Shown piece after piece: positions 1 to 6,475 of a stretch of 7,349 nt of DNA. Every line of letters begins with the position of its first letter. Position 1 is the stretch's first letter. Under the pieces are notes generated by a model. It did no database searches, was not told the DNA's origin, and was given only the letters and a program-made list of their open reading frames with translations. This DNA comes from Streptosporangiaceae bacterium (GTDB lineage Bacteria > Actinomycetota > Actinomycetes > Streptosporangiales > Streptosporangiaceae), in assembly GCA_030040475.1 (NCBI GenBank), contig JASHTQ010000506.1, positions 1 to 7,349 on the forward strand, given 5' to 3'. The position numbers and the translations under genes are program-made.

Positions 1-324
1 GACGTTCCCGTCCGGGCTGAACGCGAGTGCCTTGACCGCGGACGAGCCGGCCAGCATGGCCGTGCCGATCTCCTGCTGGGTGCCCGCGTCCCAGAGCTGG
101 ACGTTCCCGTCGCTGCTCCCGGCGGCCACCGTCGTGCCGTCGGGGCTGAACGCGACGGCATCGACCGGCTGCAGGTCGGAGCTCATCGGCGCGCCGATCT
201 CCTGCAGGGTGGCCACGTCCCACAGCCGGACGTTCCCGTCGCCGCCGCCGGTGGCGATCATCGCGCCGTCCGGGCTGAAGGCGACCGCACCGCCCGCCAC
301 CTGCCCGGTCAGCGGCCGGGTAGC
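1..324 (-). repeat. Tandem WD40-encoding repeats, 129-base period
   Basis: The distal part of the STAND gene is built of 43-codon units. FSPDG begins at residues 895, 938 and 981, and DGNVRLWD or DGNVQLWD follows in the two complete copies. At DNA level the copy from 67 matches the copy from 196 at about 75 of the first 90 bases by hand count, then the two diverge. A third copy is cut by the window edge at base 1. Two earlier WD repeats (about residues 795-880) are much more degenerate, for example GRWN in place of RLWD. Confidence 0.85.
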
Positions 325-2961
325 GATCTTGGCTCCGTTGGCCAGGTTCCACCGGCCGACCGAGACCGGGTCGGCGACCTCGAGGGTCTTGCCGCCGTCG
401 GTGAACGCCAGCGCGAGGGCGGCTGCGCTCCAGGTGGTCGTGCTGATAAGCCGGTGCGAGGAGACGTCCCAGAGCCGGATCGTGCCGTCGGAGTACCCGG
501 CCGCCAGGGTGCCGCCACGGCGGGCGTAGGCCAGCGCGGTCACCACGCCCGACTGGGCGGTCAGCACGCCGCGTACCGGCTGGGCGAGCGATTCGAGCAG
601 GCTGTAGCGTGCCTGCGCGGTCGGCGCGAGCTGCCAGGCGGCCCCGGCAAGCAGCGCGGCCGTGACCGGGTCCTGGGCGTCCAGGGCCGTGCTCTGCGCG
701 GCCAGGCGTCCCGATACGTCCGTGGATTGCTGCCGGCCCGCGGTGGTCCTTGCCGACCTGACCGCGGCCACGGCTCCGGCGATCACCGCTATGACGACCA
801 CCGCCGCCAGCCCGGCAAGCACCCGTCGCCGCCACTTGCCCCTGTTCGCCGCCCGCCCGCTGGCCCGCAGGAAGTCGGCCTCGCGCGCAGACAGCGCCGG
901 GTACCTGCCCGGGTCGGTCTCCCACACTCGGATCGCCTGCCTGGCGGCGGCGAGCTGGGCCTCCCGGTACAGGTACGAGGAGTCCTTGCCCTTCTCCCGC
1001 CACTGCGCCGTGTCCTCGGCGAGCCTGTCGCGCAGGATCATGCTGCCCTGGTCGGATTCAAGCCAGCCGCGCAGCCGCGGCCACGCCTGCAGCACCACGT
1101 CATGGGCGATCTCGGCGCGGCCCTCGCCGAGCACCAGCAGGTGGCGGCCGGCGAACGCCTGGAGCACCGCGTCGACCGCGGGCCATTCGCTGTCGGGATG
1201 CCCGGCGCGCAGGTCCCCGAGGGTCACCGGGTGCCGGATGGGCCTGCGGTCATCGCTCAGCGCGGTCATCCGCCGCAGCACGTCCCTGGCGATCGTTCGC
1301 TCATTGTCCGTCAGCCCGTCGTAGACGGCCTCGGCGCTGACCTCGACGGCACGAGCGACCCCTCCGCCGAGGCCCGCGCCGCGGTAGCTCGCCATCGTGA
1401 GCCGGTCGCCCTCGCGCCGCTCCCAGGTGAGCATCATGGCCTGGGAGAGCAGCGGGAGCGCATGCGTGGCCGCCGCGTCGCCCGCCAGGCCGTCCAGCAA
1501 GGCTCCGGCGAGCGCGGGCTCCACGCTCAGGCCGCTTGCCTCGGCGGGCCCGGTGATCGCGCGGTGCAGGCCTGCCTCGCTCATCGGGCCCACGACCAGC
1601 TGATCGTGCTGCATCGCCCGCACCAGCTGGGGATAGGCGGTGCACCGGTCCCAGTAATCCCCGTCCACCGCGATCACCACCAGGGCCGGCGGCTCGTCGC
1701 GCCATCCGGCGGACGTGCTCGCCGCCGTGCAGACGGCCTCGATAAACGCCGTCCGCTCTCGGGTCTCCTCCTCGCCCGCGGCCGTGAAGACCTGCTCGAA
1801 CTGGTCGACGATCAGGACGATCCGGTCGGCATCCTCCGGCTCCGTGGCTGTGCCTGTGCCGGCCGCTGCCCGGGCGACCCGGTGGATGAGCAGGTGCGCC
1901 TCGGCGGGTGCGTCGAGGAGGCTCTGCCGGATCGCGGCAGGATCCTCGCCGCCCAGCGAGGCCAGCCGGGCGGCGAGCTCGGTGAGCGGCCGGGCCCCCG
2001 GGATCATGCTGACGCGCGCCCAGGCCGCGGATCCCGGCACCTGCACCCCCCTGGCCAGCGCGGGCCGCAGGCCGGCCTGCAGCAGCGACGTCTTGCCCGC
2101 TCCCGAGGCTCCGGTCACCATGACGATCCCGGTCTGGGCGAGCTTGCCCGCCAGCTCCGCGGTCAGCCGTTCCCGGCCGAAGAACACCGGCTCGTGCGCC
2201 TCGTCGTAGGGCAGCAGCCCGAGGTACGGGCAGCCGCCGCTCCAGCGGCCGCCCGGCCCCTGGCCGTCGGGTGATCCGGGTACCCACTGGCTGGACCGCT
2301 GCTCGATGACCGCCAGTTCCTCGCGGATCATCCGCACGTCCGCCGCCTGCCGGCCGACCTGCTCGGCGGCGGCCCGCAGCTCGGCTCCCTGGCCGCCCAG
2401 GCTGTCCTGGATGTCCGCGGCGGCGCGGGCCAGGTCCGCCAGCATGAACGCCATCTCGCCGAACTCGCCGCTCACCGCCTCGACCGCGGCGAGAACCTCG
2501 CGCTGCAGTTCGTGGCTGCCCGCCTCGACCGCGGCCCGCAGGACGGTCCCGCCCGCGTCGATCTCGCGCATCACCATCGCGATGTCCGATCGCATGGCGT
2601 CCGCCCGCGCGTCCCGGCCGGCCAGGATGTCCTTGACGCCCCGGGAGACCTCCCGCTGCAGGTCGCTACGCGACGGCTCCCTGGACGCGTGCGCCGAGCG
2701 CGCGCGCTCTACCGCCGCGCCGAGCGCATCGGACAGGACGTCGGCCCGCAGCGACGACAGGACCCCGATCCTGGTCACGACGGTGGCGCTGGCCAGGTCG
2801 CTGGCGTCGGCCAGGACCGGCCCGAACGCGGCCGCGCACAGCAGCGGCAGCAGGCCGGGTGCCGGGATGCCGCGAAGTTCGTGGCGGCCGTTCCGCGCCG
2901 ACCGCAGCAGCCATTCGCGGATGCCGGCCCGGAGCCGTTCGACCTCCTCGAAATCACCCAT
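1..2961 (-). CDS. nSTAND1-type STAND NTPase with transmembrane helix and C-terminal WD40 repeats (3' end outside window)
   Basis: The frame from ATG at 2961 stays open to base 1, giving 987 codons with no stop; the C-terminus is off the left edge. Residues 1-230 are mostly helical and charged (coiled-coil-like from about 95 to 225), with a hydrophobic patch near 36-80; I recognise no known effector there. An nSTAND1 module follows: CPYLGL at 244, FFGRERL, Walker A GASGAGKT at 284-291, Walker B VLIVDQFEQVF with Asp386, the sensor-like stretch VDGDYWDRC at 432-440, LPLL at 502-505, then a winged-helix-like arm to about 620. One membrane helix spans about 714-734, preceded by the basic KWRRR, which suggests ATPase inside and propeller outside. 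WD40 repeats start near 795. STAND proteins act as NTP-controlled switches that oligomerise on ligand sensing; the ligand and output here are unknown. The start is supported by GGGGGGTGA four bases upstream. Family call is strong; the cellular role is inference. Confidence 0.9.
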   Translation of the reverse strand, partial: MGDFEEVERLRAGIREWLLRSARNGRHELRGIPAPGLLPLLCAAAFGPVLADASDLASATVVTRIGVLSSLRADVLSDALGAAVERARSAHASREPSRSDLQREVSRGVKDILAGRDARADAMRSDIAMVMREIDAGGTVLRAAVEAGSHELQREVLAAVEAVSGEFGEMAFMLADLARAAADIQDSLGGQGAELRAAAEQVGRQAADVRMIREELAVIEQRSSQWVPGSPDGQGPGGRWSGGCPYLGLLPYDEAHEPVFFGRERLTAELAGKLAQTGIVMVTGASGAGKTSLLQAGLRPALARGVQVPGSAAWARVSMIPGARPLTELAARLASLGGEDPAAIRQSLLDAPAEAHLLIHRVARAAAGTGTATEPEDADRIVLIVDQFEQVFTAAGEEETRERTAFIEAVCTAASTSAGWRDEPPALVVIAVDGDYWDRCTAYPQLVRAMQHDQLVVGPMSEAGLHRAITGPAEASGLSVEPALAGALLDGLAGDAAATHALPLLSQAMMLTWERREGDRLTMASYRGAGLGGGVARAVEVSAEAVYDGLTDNERTIARDVLRRMTALSDDRRPIRHPVTLGDLRAGHPDSEWPAVDAVLQAFAGRHLLVLGEGRAEIAHDVVLQAWPRLRGWLESDQGSMILRDRLAEDTAQWREKGKDSSYLYREAQLAAARQAIRVWETDPGRYPALSAREADFLRASGRAANRGKWRRRVLAGLAAVVVIAVIAGAVAAVRSARTTAGRQQSTDVSGRLAAQSTALDAQDPVTAALLAGAAWQLAPTAQARYSLLESLAQPVRGVLTAQSGVVTALAYARRGGTLAAGYSDGTIRLWDVSSHRLISTTTWSAAALALAFTDGGKTLEVADPVSVGRWNLANGAKIATRPLTGQVAGGAVAFSPDGAMIATGGGDGNVRLWDVATLQEIGAPMSSDLQPVDAVAFSPDGTTVAAGSSDGNVQLWDAGTQQEIGTAMLAGSSAVKALAFSPDGNV

Positions 2962-2965
2962 CTCG

Positions 2966-2974
2966 TCACCCCCC
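2966..2974 (-). promoter_or_regulatory. Ribosome binding site of the STAND gene
   Basis: On the minus strand this reads GGGGGGTGA and ends four bases before the ATG at 2961. The GGTGA part fits the 3' end of an extended Shine-Dalgarno sequence (AGGAGGTGA). It decides the start codon. The rest of the gap to fgd (2975-3088) shows an 8-bp palindrome ACGTACGT at 2977-2984 and a direct repeat CTAGCCGG at 3008 and 3023, but no convincing -35/-10 pair. Confidence 0.55.
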
Positions 2975-3073
2975 ACACGTACGTAACACCCCAAAGACGG
3001 GCGAAGCCTAGCCGGCACCGCGCTAGCCGGGCGGCGTCTTGTCCGTAGTGTGAGCTGCTACGCAGGACCGGGT

Positions 3074-3086
3074 CTCACCTGGTGAG
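3074..3086. repeat. Perfect short inverted repeat just after the fgd stop codon
   Basis: CTCACC-T-GGTGAG lies two bases beyond the fgd stop. As RNA it could form a 5-bp stem with a 3-base loop. There is no T-tract on either side, so it is at most a weak or Rho-assisted end signal; it could equally be a protein-binding palindrome or chance. Confidence 0.3.
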
Positions 3087-3088
3087 GC

Positions 3089-4096
3089 TCAGCCGCCGAG
3101 GGCGCGCAGGCCCGGCAGGACCTGCTCGGCGAAGGTGCGCAGGAACCGTTCCTGGTCATGACCCGGCCCGTGGAACACCAGGTGGTTGAACCCGGCCGTC
3201 ACGTAGGGCCTGATCTGCGCGATCGCCTCCTCGGGAGCTGAGGCGACGATCCACCGGCTGGCCACCTGCTCGATCGGCAGCGCGTCGGCGGCCTTCTCCA
3301 TCGCGGTCGGGTCCTCGACGCCCGCCTTCTGCTCGGGCGTCAGCGACAGCGCTGCCCAGAACCGGGTGTTCTCGAGCGCCAGGTCCGGGTCGGGGTCGTA
3401 GGACAGCTTGATCTCGATCATCCGGTCGATGTCCGCGGCGTCCCGCCCGGCGTCGGCCGCGCCCTCGGCGAGGCCGGGGATGAGCTTCTCGGTATACAGG
3501 TCCATGCCCTTGCCGCTCGTGCAGATGAACCCGTCGCCCGCCCGGCCGGCGTACTTGGCCATCACGGGTCCGCCCGCGGCAACGTAGATGGGCACGCCGC
3601 CGTCCGGGTGGTCGTACACCGTCGCGTCGGTCGTCTGGTAGTACCGGCCCTCGAAGGTCACCCGCTCCTCGCGCCACAGGGTGCGGATCAGCTCCACCGC
3701 CTCCCGCATCCTGGCGAACCGCTCGGGGAACGGGGGCCACTCGATGCGCGCCACCGCCACCTCGTTCAGCGCCTCGCCGGTGCCGATGCCCAGGATGATC
3801 CGGTCCGGGTACAGGCAGCCGAGGGTGCCGAACGCCTGCGCCACGACGGCCGGGTTATACCGGAACGTCGGGGTGAGCACGCTGGTCCCGAGCAGCACCC
3901 GGGAGGTACGCTCGCCGACCGCGGCCAGCCAGGACAGCGAGAACGGAGAATGCCCGCCCCGGTGTCGCCACGGCTGGAAGTGATCGCTGACCATGACGCT
4001 GTCCAGCCCGACCCGCTCGGCGAGGACCGCGTACTCGACCAGCTCACGCGGCGCGAACTGCTCCGCCGACGTCTTGTACCCGACCTTCAGACTCAT
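3089..4096 (-). CDS. fgd: F420-dependent glucose-6-phosphate dehydrogenase
   Basis: This 335-residue luciferase-like (LLM class) TIM-barrel enzyme oxidises glucose 6-phosphate to 6-phosphogluconolactone in the cytoplasm while reducing F420 to F420H2, which feeds F420-dependent reductases. From memory of the Mycobacterium tuberculosis Fgd1 sequence, long blocks match almost exactly, including [56 protein letters not shown] and [12 protein letters not shown]. The residues known for cofactor and substrate binding are all present: Asp38, His39, Trp43, Glu108, Lys196, Lys257 and Arg281, equivalent to Mtb Asp39, His40, Trp44, Glu109, Lys198, Lys259 and Arg283. Length is normal for the family. The ATG at 4096 has a strong AGGAGGAG four bases upstream and overlaps the TGA of the upstream membrane-protein gene (ATGA), so translational coupling is likely. 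One residue is missing relative to Mtb near residue 115, in a loop. No defect is visible. Confidence 0.96.
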   Translation of the reverse strand: MSLKVGYKTSAEQFAPRELVEYAVLAERVGLDSVMVSDHFQPWRHRGGHSPFSLSWLAAVGERTSRVLLGTSVLTPTFRYNPAVVAQAFGTLGCLYPDRIILGIGTGEALNEVAVARIEWPPFPERFARMREAVELIRTLWREERVTFEGRYYQTTDATVYDHPDGGVPIYVAAGGPVMAKYAGRAGDGFICTSGKGMDLYTEKLIPGLAEGAADAGRDAADIDRMIEIKLSYDPDPDLALENTRFWAALSLTPEQKAGVEDPTAMEKAADALPIEQVASRWIVASAPEEAIAQIRPYVTAGFNHLVFHGPGHDQERFLRTFAEQVLPGLRALGG

Positions 4097-4725
4097 CTGG
4101 CTCCTCCTGGCTTCGTCTTGCTCTCACCTGGTGCCTCCGCTGGATCCTGGCCGCCGTCGATGGCCGCCAGCGTCTGCGGATCGAGCGCCTGCAGCAGCGG
4201 GCTGCACGCGGTCCTGAGGCTCTTGGTCGCGCGGTCCAGACGACGCGCGGATTCCGCCGGGTCCGGCTTGCCGCCGATCAGCGCCAGCGCGCGTGCCATC
4301 TCGGCGCCGAGGGACTGGGCCTGTTCCAGGAACGCCCTGGAGACCTTGGCGTCGATCAGCACCGGCGCCGCGACCAGCAGCATCATCATGTACGTCCGGA
4401 ACTCGTCCGACGCGGCGTCTTGGTCGCCCGAGCCGGATATTGCCTGGGTGATCACCCTCGAGGCGCGCTGAGCCTGGCCGACCACGATGACCGCCTGCGC
4501 CCCGACGGCACGAGACCTGTCGCTGAGCTGCCGGTACCTGACCACCTGGTCGACGACAAGCAGCGTGATCATCAGCACGAGCAGCCCGGACACCGTGTCG
4601 GTGGTCAGCGCGTGCCCGGCCCACCAGCGCCGCATCCCGGTATCGGTGATGTCGAGAACCACAAGGCCCCAGGTCACCAGCGTCACGACGATCGCTGCGA
4701 CCCCGCCTTGCCCGCGTGTGAACAC
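4093..4725 (-). CDS. Uncharacterised two-helix membrane protein
   Basis: This 210-residue protein is not one I recognise. Two hydrophobic helices lie at about 8-26 and 44-62, joined by a short loop with MRRWW; the second is followed by RYRQ, so both ends are probably cytoplasmic. Residues 63-185 form an Ala-rich helical cytoplasmic region with a hydrophobic stretch [12 protein letters not shown] at 113-124. The tail from about 186 is polar and likely disordered. No catalytic motif is visible. The start used is GTG at 4725; no Shine-Dalgarno precedes it, but TATGGT ends six bases upstream, so a leaderless transcript is possible. The upstream GNAT gene ends 46 bases before, in the same direction, and the stop codon overlaps the fgd start (ATGA). 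That coupling suggests co-expression with fgd, but a functional link is inference only. Confidence 0.8.
   Translation of the reverse strand: MFTRGQGGVAAIVVTLVTWGLVVLDITDTGMRRWWAGHALTTDTVSGLLVLMITLLVVDQVVRYRQLSDRSRAVGAQAVIVVGQAQRASRVITQAISGSGDQDAASDEFRTYMMMLLVAAPVLIDAKVSRAFLEQAQSLGAEMARALALIGGKPDPAESARRLDRATKSLRTACSPLLQALDPQTLAAIDGGQDPAEAPGESKTKPGGAR
4101..4108 (-). promoter_or_regulatory. Strong ribosome binding site of fgd
   Basis: On the minus strand this reads AGGAGGAG and ends four bases before the fgd ATG at 4096. It lies inside the last codons of the upstream membrane-protein gene, so ribosomes finishing that gene could re-initiate on fgd. Confidence 0.8.
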
Positions 4726-4731
4726 GACACG

Positions 4732-4737
4732 ACCATA
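4732..4737 (-). promoter_or_regulatory. Possible -10 element (TATGGT) for the membrane protein-fgd pair
   Basis: TATGGT fits the actinobacterial TAnnnT consensus, and its end is six bases from the GTG at 4725, the spacing expected of a leaderless transcript. No good -35 box lies 16-19 bases upstream. The two genes may instead be transcribed from the GNAT promoter, so this is a weak call. Confidence 0.25.
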
Positions 4738-4771
4738 GCGGCAGCGAAAACAGGTGCCGGACGGCGGGCAA

Positions 4772-5587
4772 TCAGGAGCTGGCGGGCTCGGCGATCATGG
4801 CGGTGCCGATGTCGGTGAAGCCGATGCCTGCGTAGACACGGGCCACCGCTTCGTCGCTGGCAGAAAGGAAGACGGTCTGCACCCCGCGCTCAACCGCGAT
4901 GGCCGCGAGCAGCGCGGTGACCGCGGCGCCCAGGCCCTGGCGGCGATCGGCCGGCAGCACGCCGACGCCGGTGATCTCCGCGACGCCGCCCACGGCCGCG
5001 TAGCTTCCGGCCGCGACCGGTCCGCCGGGGCCGAAGGCGGCGGCGAGCACCGAGTGCCCCGACCGCAGCCGATCGCGCAGCATGGAGATCGTTCCGCCGT
5101 CGTGATCGGCGGCGATCTTGTCCCGCTCGGCCGCGCCGGCCTCGCCGACCGCCGTGCCCGGGTGGCCGAACGCGACCACGGGCACCGCCCAGACCCGGTC
5201 GAGGTCGGGGTCCTCGGGGGCAATGACGCGCACCGTGATGCCCGCGGGCAGCTGCGCTGGCGGCACGGGACGGCCGAGCACCATGAGCGGATGCCGCTGG
5301 ACCTCGAGGCCCGCATCGGCGGCGGCGGCCGCCATCTCCGGCGCGGTCTGCTCGATCCACTCGAAGGACTCGGGGATGATCAGCTCGCGCTGCCGGGCGC
5401 GGACCGCGCGGATGTCGGCTGCGGTCACCGGAGGCCTGCTGCCCAACTTCGGCCGCGCGTAGTACGGCCATCCAGGACCGGTGGGGATGAACAGCACGAG
5501 CGGCCCGTGTTCGTCGGCCCTGGCGCGGTGTCGCGGGACGGCGTCGCAGAACGCGTCAATCCGCTCAATGACAGTGTTATCTCTCAC
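4772..5587 (-). CDS. GNAT-family N-acetyltransferase
   Basis: This predicted 271-residue cytoplasmic protein transfers an acetyl group from acetyl-CoA to an unknown amine. The C-terminal half carries the GNAT fold: a strand at about 202-211 (VAEITGVGVLP), the acetyl-CoA pyrophosphate loop RRQGLG at 215-220 (R/Q-x-x-G-x-G/A), the helix after it, and motif B EAVARVYAGIGF at 246-257. The N-terminal about 115 residues resemble the extra, poorly conserved lobe of larger two-part GNATs and give no substrate clue. I place the start at GTG 5587: no in-frame ATG lies nearby and a TTGGAC/TAAGGT promoter lies just upstream. The open frame continues far beyond this GTG, but only as antisense of the methyltransferase gene. 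It heads the row GNAT, membrane protein, fgd. The substrate could be a small metabolite, antibiotic or protein N-terminus. Confidence 0.85.
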   Translation of the reverse strand: MRDNTVIERIDAFCDAVPRHRARADEHGPLVLFIPTGPGWPYYARPKLGSRPPVTAADIRAVRARQRELIIPESFEWIEQTAPEMAAAAADAGLEVQRHPLMVLGRPVPPAQLPAGITVRVIAPEDPDLDRVWAVPVVAFGHPGTAVGEAGAAERDKIAADHDGGTISMLRDRLRSGHSVLAAAFGPGGPVAAGSYAAVGGVAEITGVGVLPADRRQGLGAAVTALLAAIAVERGVQTVFLSASDEAVARVYAGIGFTDIGTAMIAEPASS

Positions 5588-5597
5588 GGCAGTACTT

Positions 5598-5626
5598 ACC
5601 TTACGGTGCGCGGCCCTCCAGTCCAA
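5598..5626 (-). promoter_or_regulatory. Predicted promoter of the GNAT gene (TTGGAC-17-TAAGGT)
   Basis: On the minus strand a -35-like TTGGAC (5626-5621) is separated by exactly 17 bases from TAAGGT (5603-5598), which fits TAnnnT. Transcription would begin near 5591, only a few bases before the GTG at 5587, so the mRNA would be leaderless or nearly so. AAGG inside the -10 box lies too far from the GTG to be a good ribosome binding site. Confidence 0.45.
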
Positions 5627-5636
5627 CCGTGTTGAC

Positions 5637-5678
5637 GCACGTGCCGGGCCTGCGGCCGGGCAGAAAACCGGTGTACAC
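5637..5678. promoter_or_regulatory. Two 8-bp palindromes between divergent promoters
   Basis: GCACGTGC at 5637-5644 and GTGTACAC at 5671-5678 are perfect palindromes in the gap between the divergent GNAT and methyltransferase genes. The second covers the possible -35 box of the methyltransferase. They could be operator half-sites for a local regulator, but no regulator gene is in the window and chance is possible. Confidence 0.3.
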
Positions 5679-5701
5679 GCAAGGACGGCCGAGGTTAGCG
5701 T
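5672..5701 (+). promoter_or_regulatory. Predicted promoter of the methyltransferase gene (TGTACA-18-TAGCGT)
   Basis: TAGCGT at 5696-5701 fits TAnnnT and ends nine bases before the ATG at 5711. TGTACA at 5672-5677, 18 bases upstream, matches TTGACA at four of six positions. No Shine-Dalgarno lies in the last ten bases (TTGCCCTGCC), so a leaderless transcript starting at or near the ATG is the simplest reading. Confidence 0.4.
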
Positions 5702-5710
5702 TGCCCTGCC

Positions 5711-6475
5711 ATGACTGACGCAGAACTTCCCATCAGCCTGACCCGGCTGGCCTTCCACGGGCCCCTGTCCGAGGCCAGGGCCGCGCGCTTCGTCGACAGG
5801 CTCGCCAGGGCCAAGCCCGGCACGGTCCTCGATATCGGCTCCGGGTGGGGCGAGCTGATGCTCCGCATCCTGGCGGCCCTGCCGGACGCCACCGGCGTCG
5901 GCTTCGACACCGACGAGGGGGACCTGGACCGGGGCAGCGCCAACGCCCGGGCCCGCGGGCTCTCCGAGCGGGTCGCCTTCTACCAGGAGTCCGGCGTCGG
6001 CACCAGCCGCGGGCCCGCCGACCTCGTGCTGTGCCTGGGGGCCAGCCACGCGCTCACCGAGACCGAGCCGCCCGGCCACACCGCGGCCGCGCTGCGTGAA
6101 CTGCGGCGGCTGGTCACCCCAGGAGGACGGGTGCTGCTCTCGGAGAGCTACTGGCAGCGCACCCCGACGGAGGCCGACCTGGCCGCCATGTGGCCCGGCA
6201 CGTCCGCGAGCGACTACGGCAGCCTGGCGGACCTCGCGGACCTGGCCGTCGCCGCGGGCTTCCGGCTGGCGTGGATCGAGACGGCGACCGCGGGGGAGTG
6301 GGAGGACTTCGAGTCGGGCTACCAGTGCGACGAGGAGGAGTGGCTGGCCGCTCATCCCGGTCATCCCCGGGCGGCCGAGATCCGCGAGCGCCTGGACCAG
6401 CACCGCTCGTTCTGGCTGCGCGGCTACTATGGCATCCTCGGCCAGGCCTACCTCACCCTGGTCCCGGTCGCCTAG
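5711..6475 (+). CDS. Class I SAM-dependent methyltransferase
   Basis: This 254-residue soluble protein has the Rossmann-like methyltransferase signature: motif I VLDIGSGWGE at 39-48 (glycines 43, 45 and 47), the acidic residue ending strand 2 in VGFDTD (Asp66), motif III DLVLCLGASHAL at 104-115, and the post-III segment LVTPGGRVLLSESYW at 134-148. The C-terminal third, rich in Trp, Tyr and acidic residues (WEDFESGYQCDEEEW, then FWLRGYYGILGQAY), probably closes over a substrate pocket. Together these support methyl transfer from S-adenosylmethionine to a small molecule; the substrate cannot be told. The ATG at 5711 is preceded by a -10-like box rather than a ribosome binding site. It is divergent from the GNAT gene and convergent with the CoA-transferase, overlapping it by four bases, so it is probably transcribed alone. 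Confidence 0.88.
   Translation: MTDAELPISLTRLAFHGPLSEARAARFVDRLARAKPGTVLDIGSGWGELMLRILAALPDATGVGFDTDEGDLDRGSANARARGLSERVAFYQESGVGTSRGPADLVLCLGASHALTETEPPGHTAAALRELRRLVTPGGRVLLSESYWQRTPTEADLAAMWPGTSASDYGSLADLADLAVAAGFRLAWIETATAGEWEDFESGYQCDEEEWLAAHPGHPRAAEIRERLDQHRSFWLRGYYGILGQAYLTLVPVA

Noticed and set aside
454..2274. A 606-codon plus-strand open frame opposite the STAND gene
   Set aside because: It is Arg/Gly/Pro-rich with no recognisable motif, while the opposite frame gives clear nSTAND1 and WD40 motifs throughout.
1301..2287. A 328-codon minus-strand open frame with an ATG-type start inside the STAND gene
   Set aside because: It is the wrong frame of the same strand; the Walker A, Walker B and WD40 residues appear only in the frame starting at 2961.
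2962..3088. Possible -10 box TAGGCT and other TAnnnT strings upstream of the STAND gene
   Set aside because: None has a matching -35 at 16-19 bases, so I do not call a promoter, though one must exist here or upstream.
3073..4133. The 12-mer TCTCACCTGGTG occurs at 3073-3084 and again at 4122-4133, on either side of fgd
   Set aside because: One or two shared 12-mers are expected by chance in a GC-rich window of this size, and the second copy lies within coding sequence.
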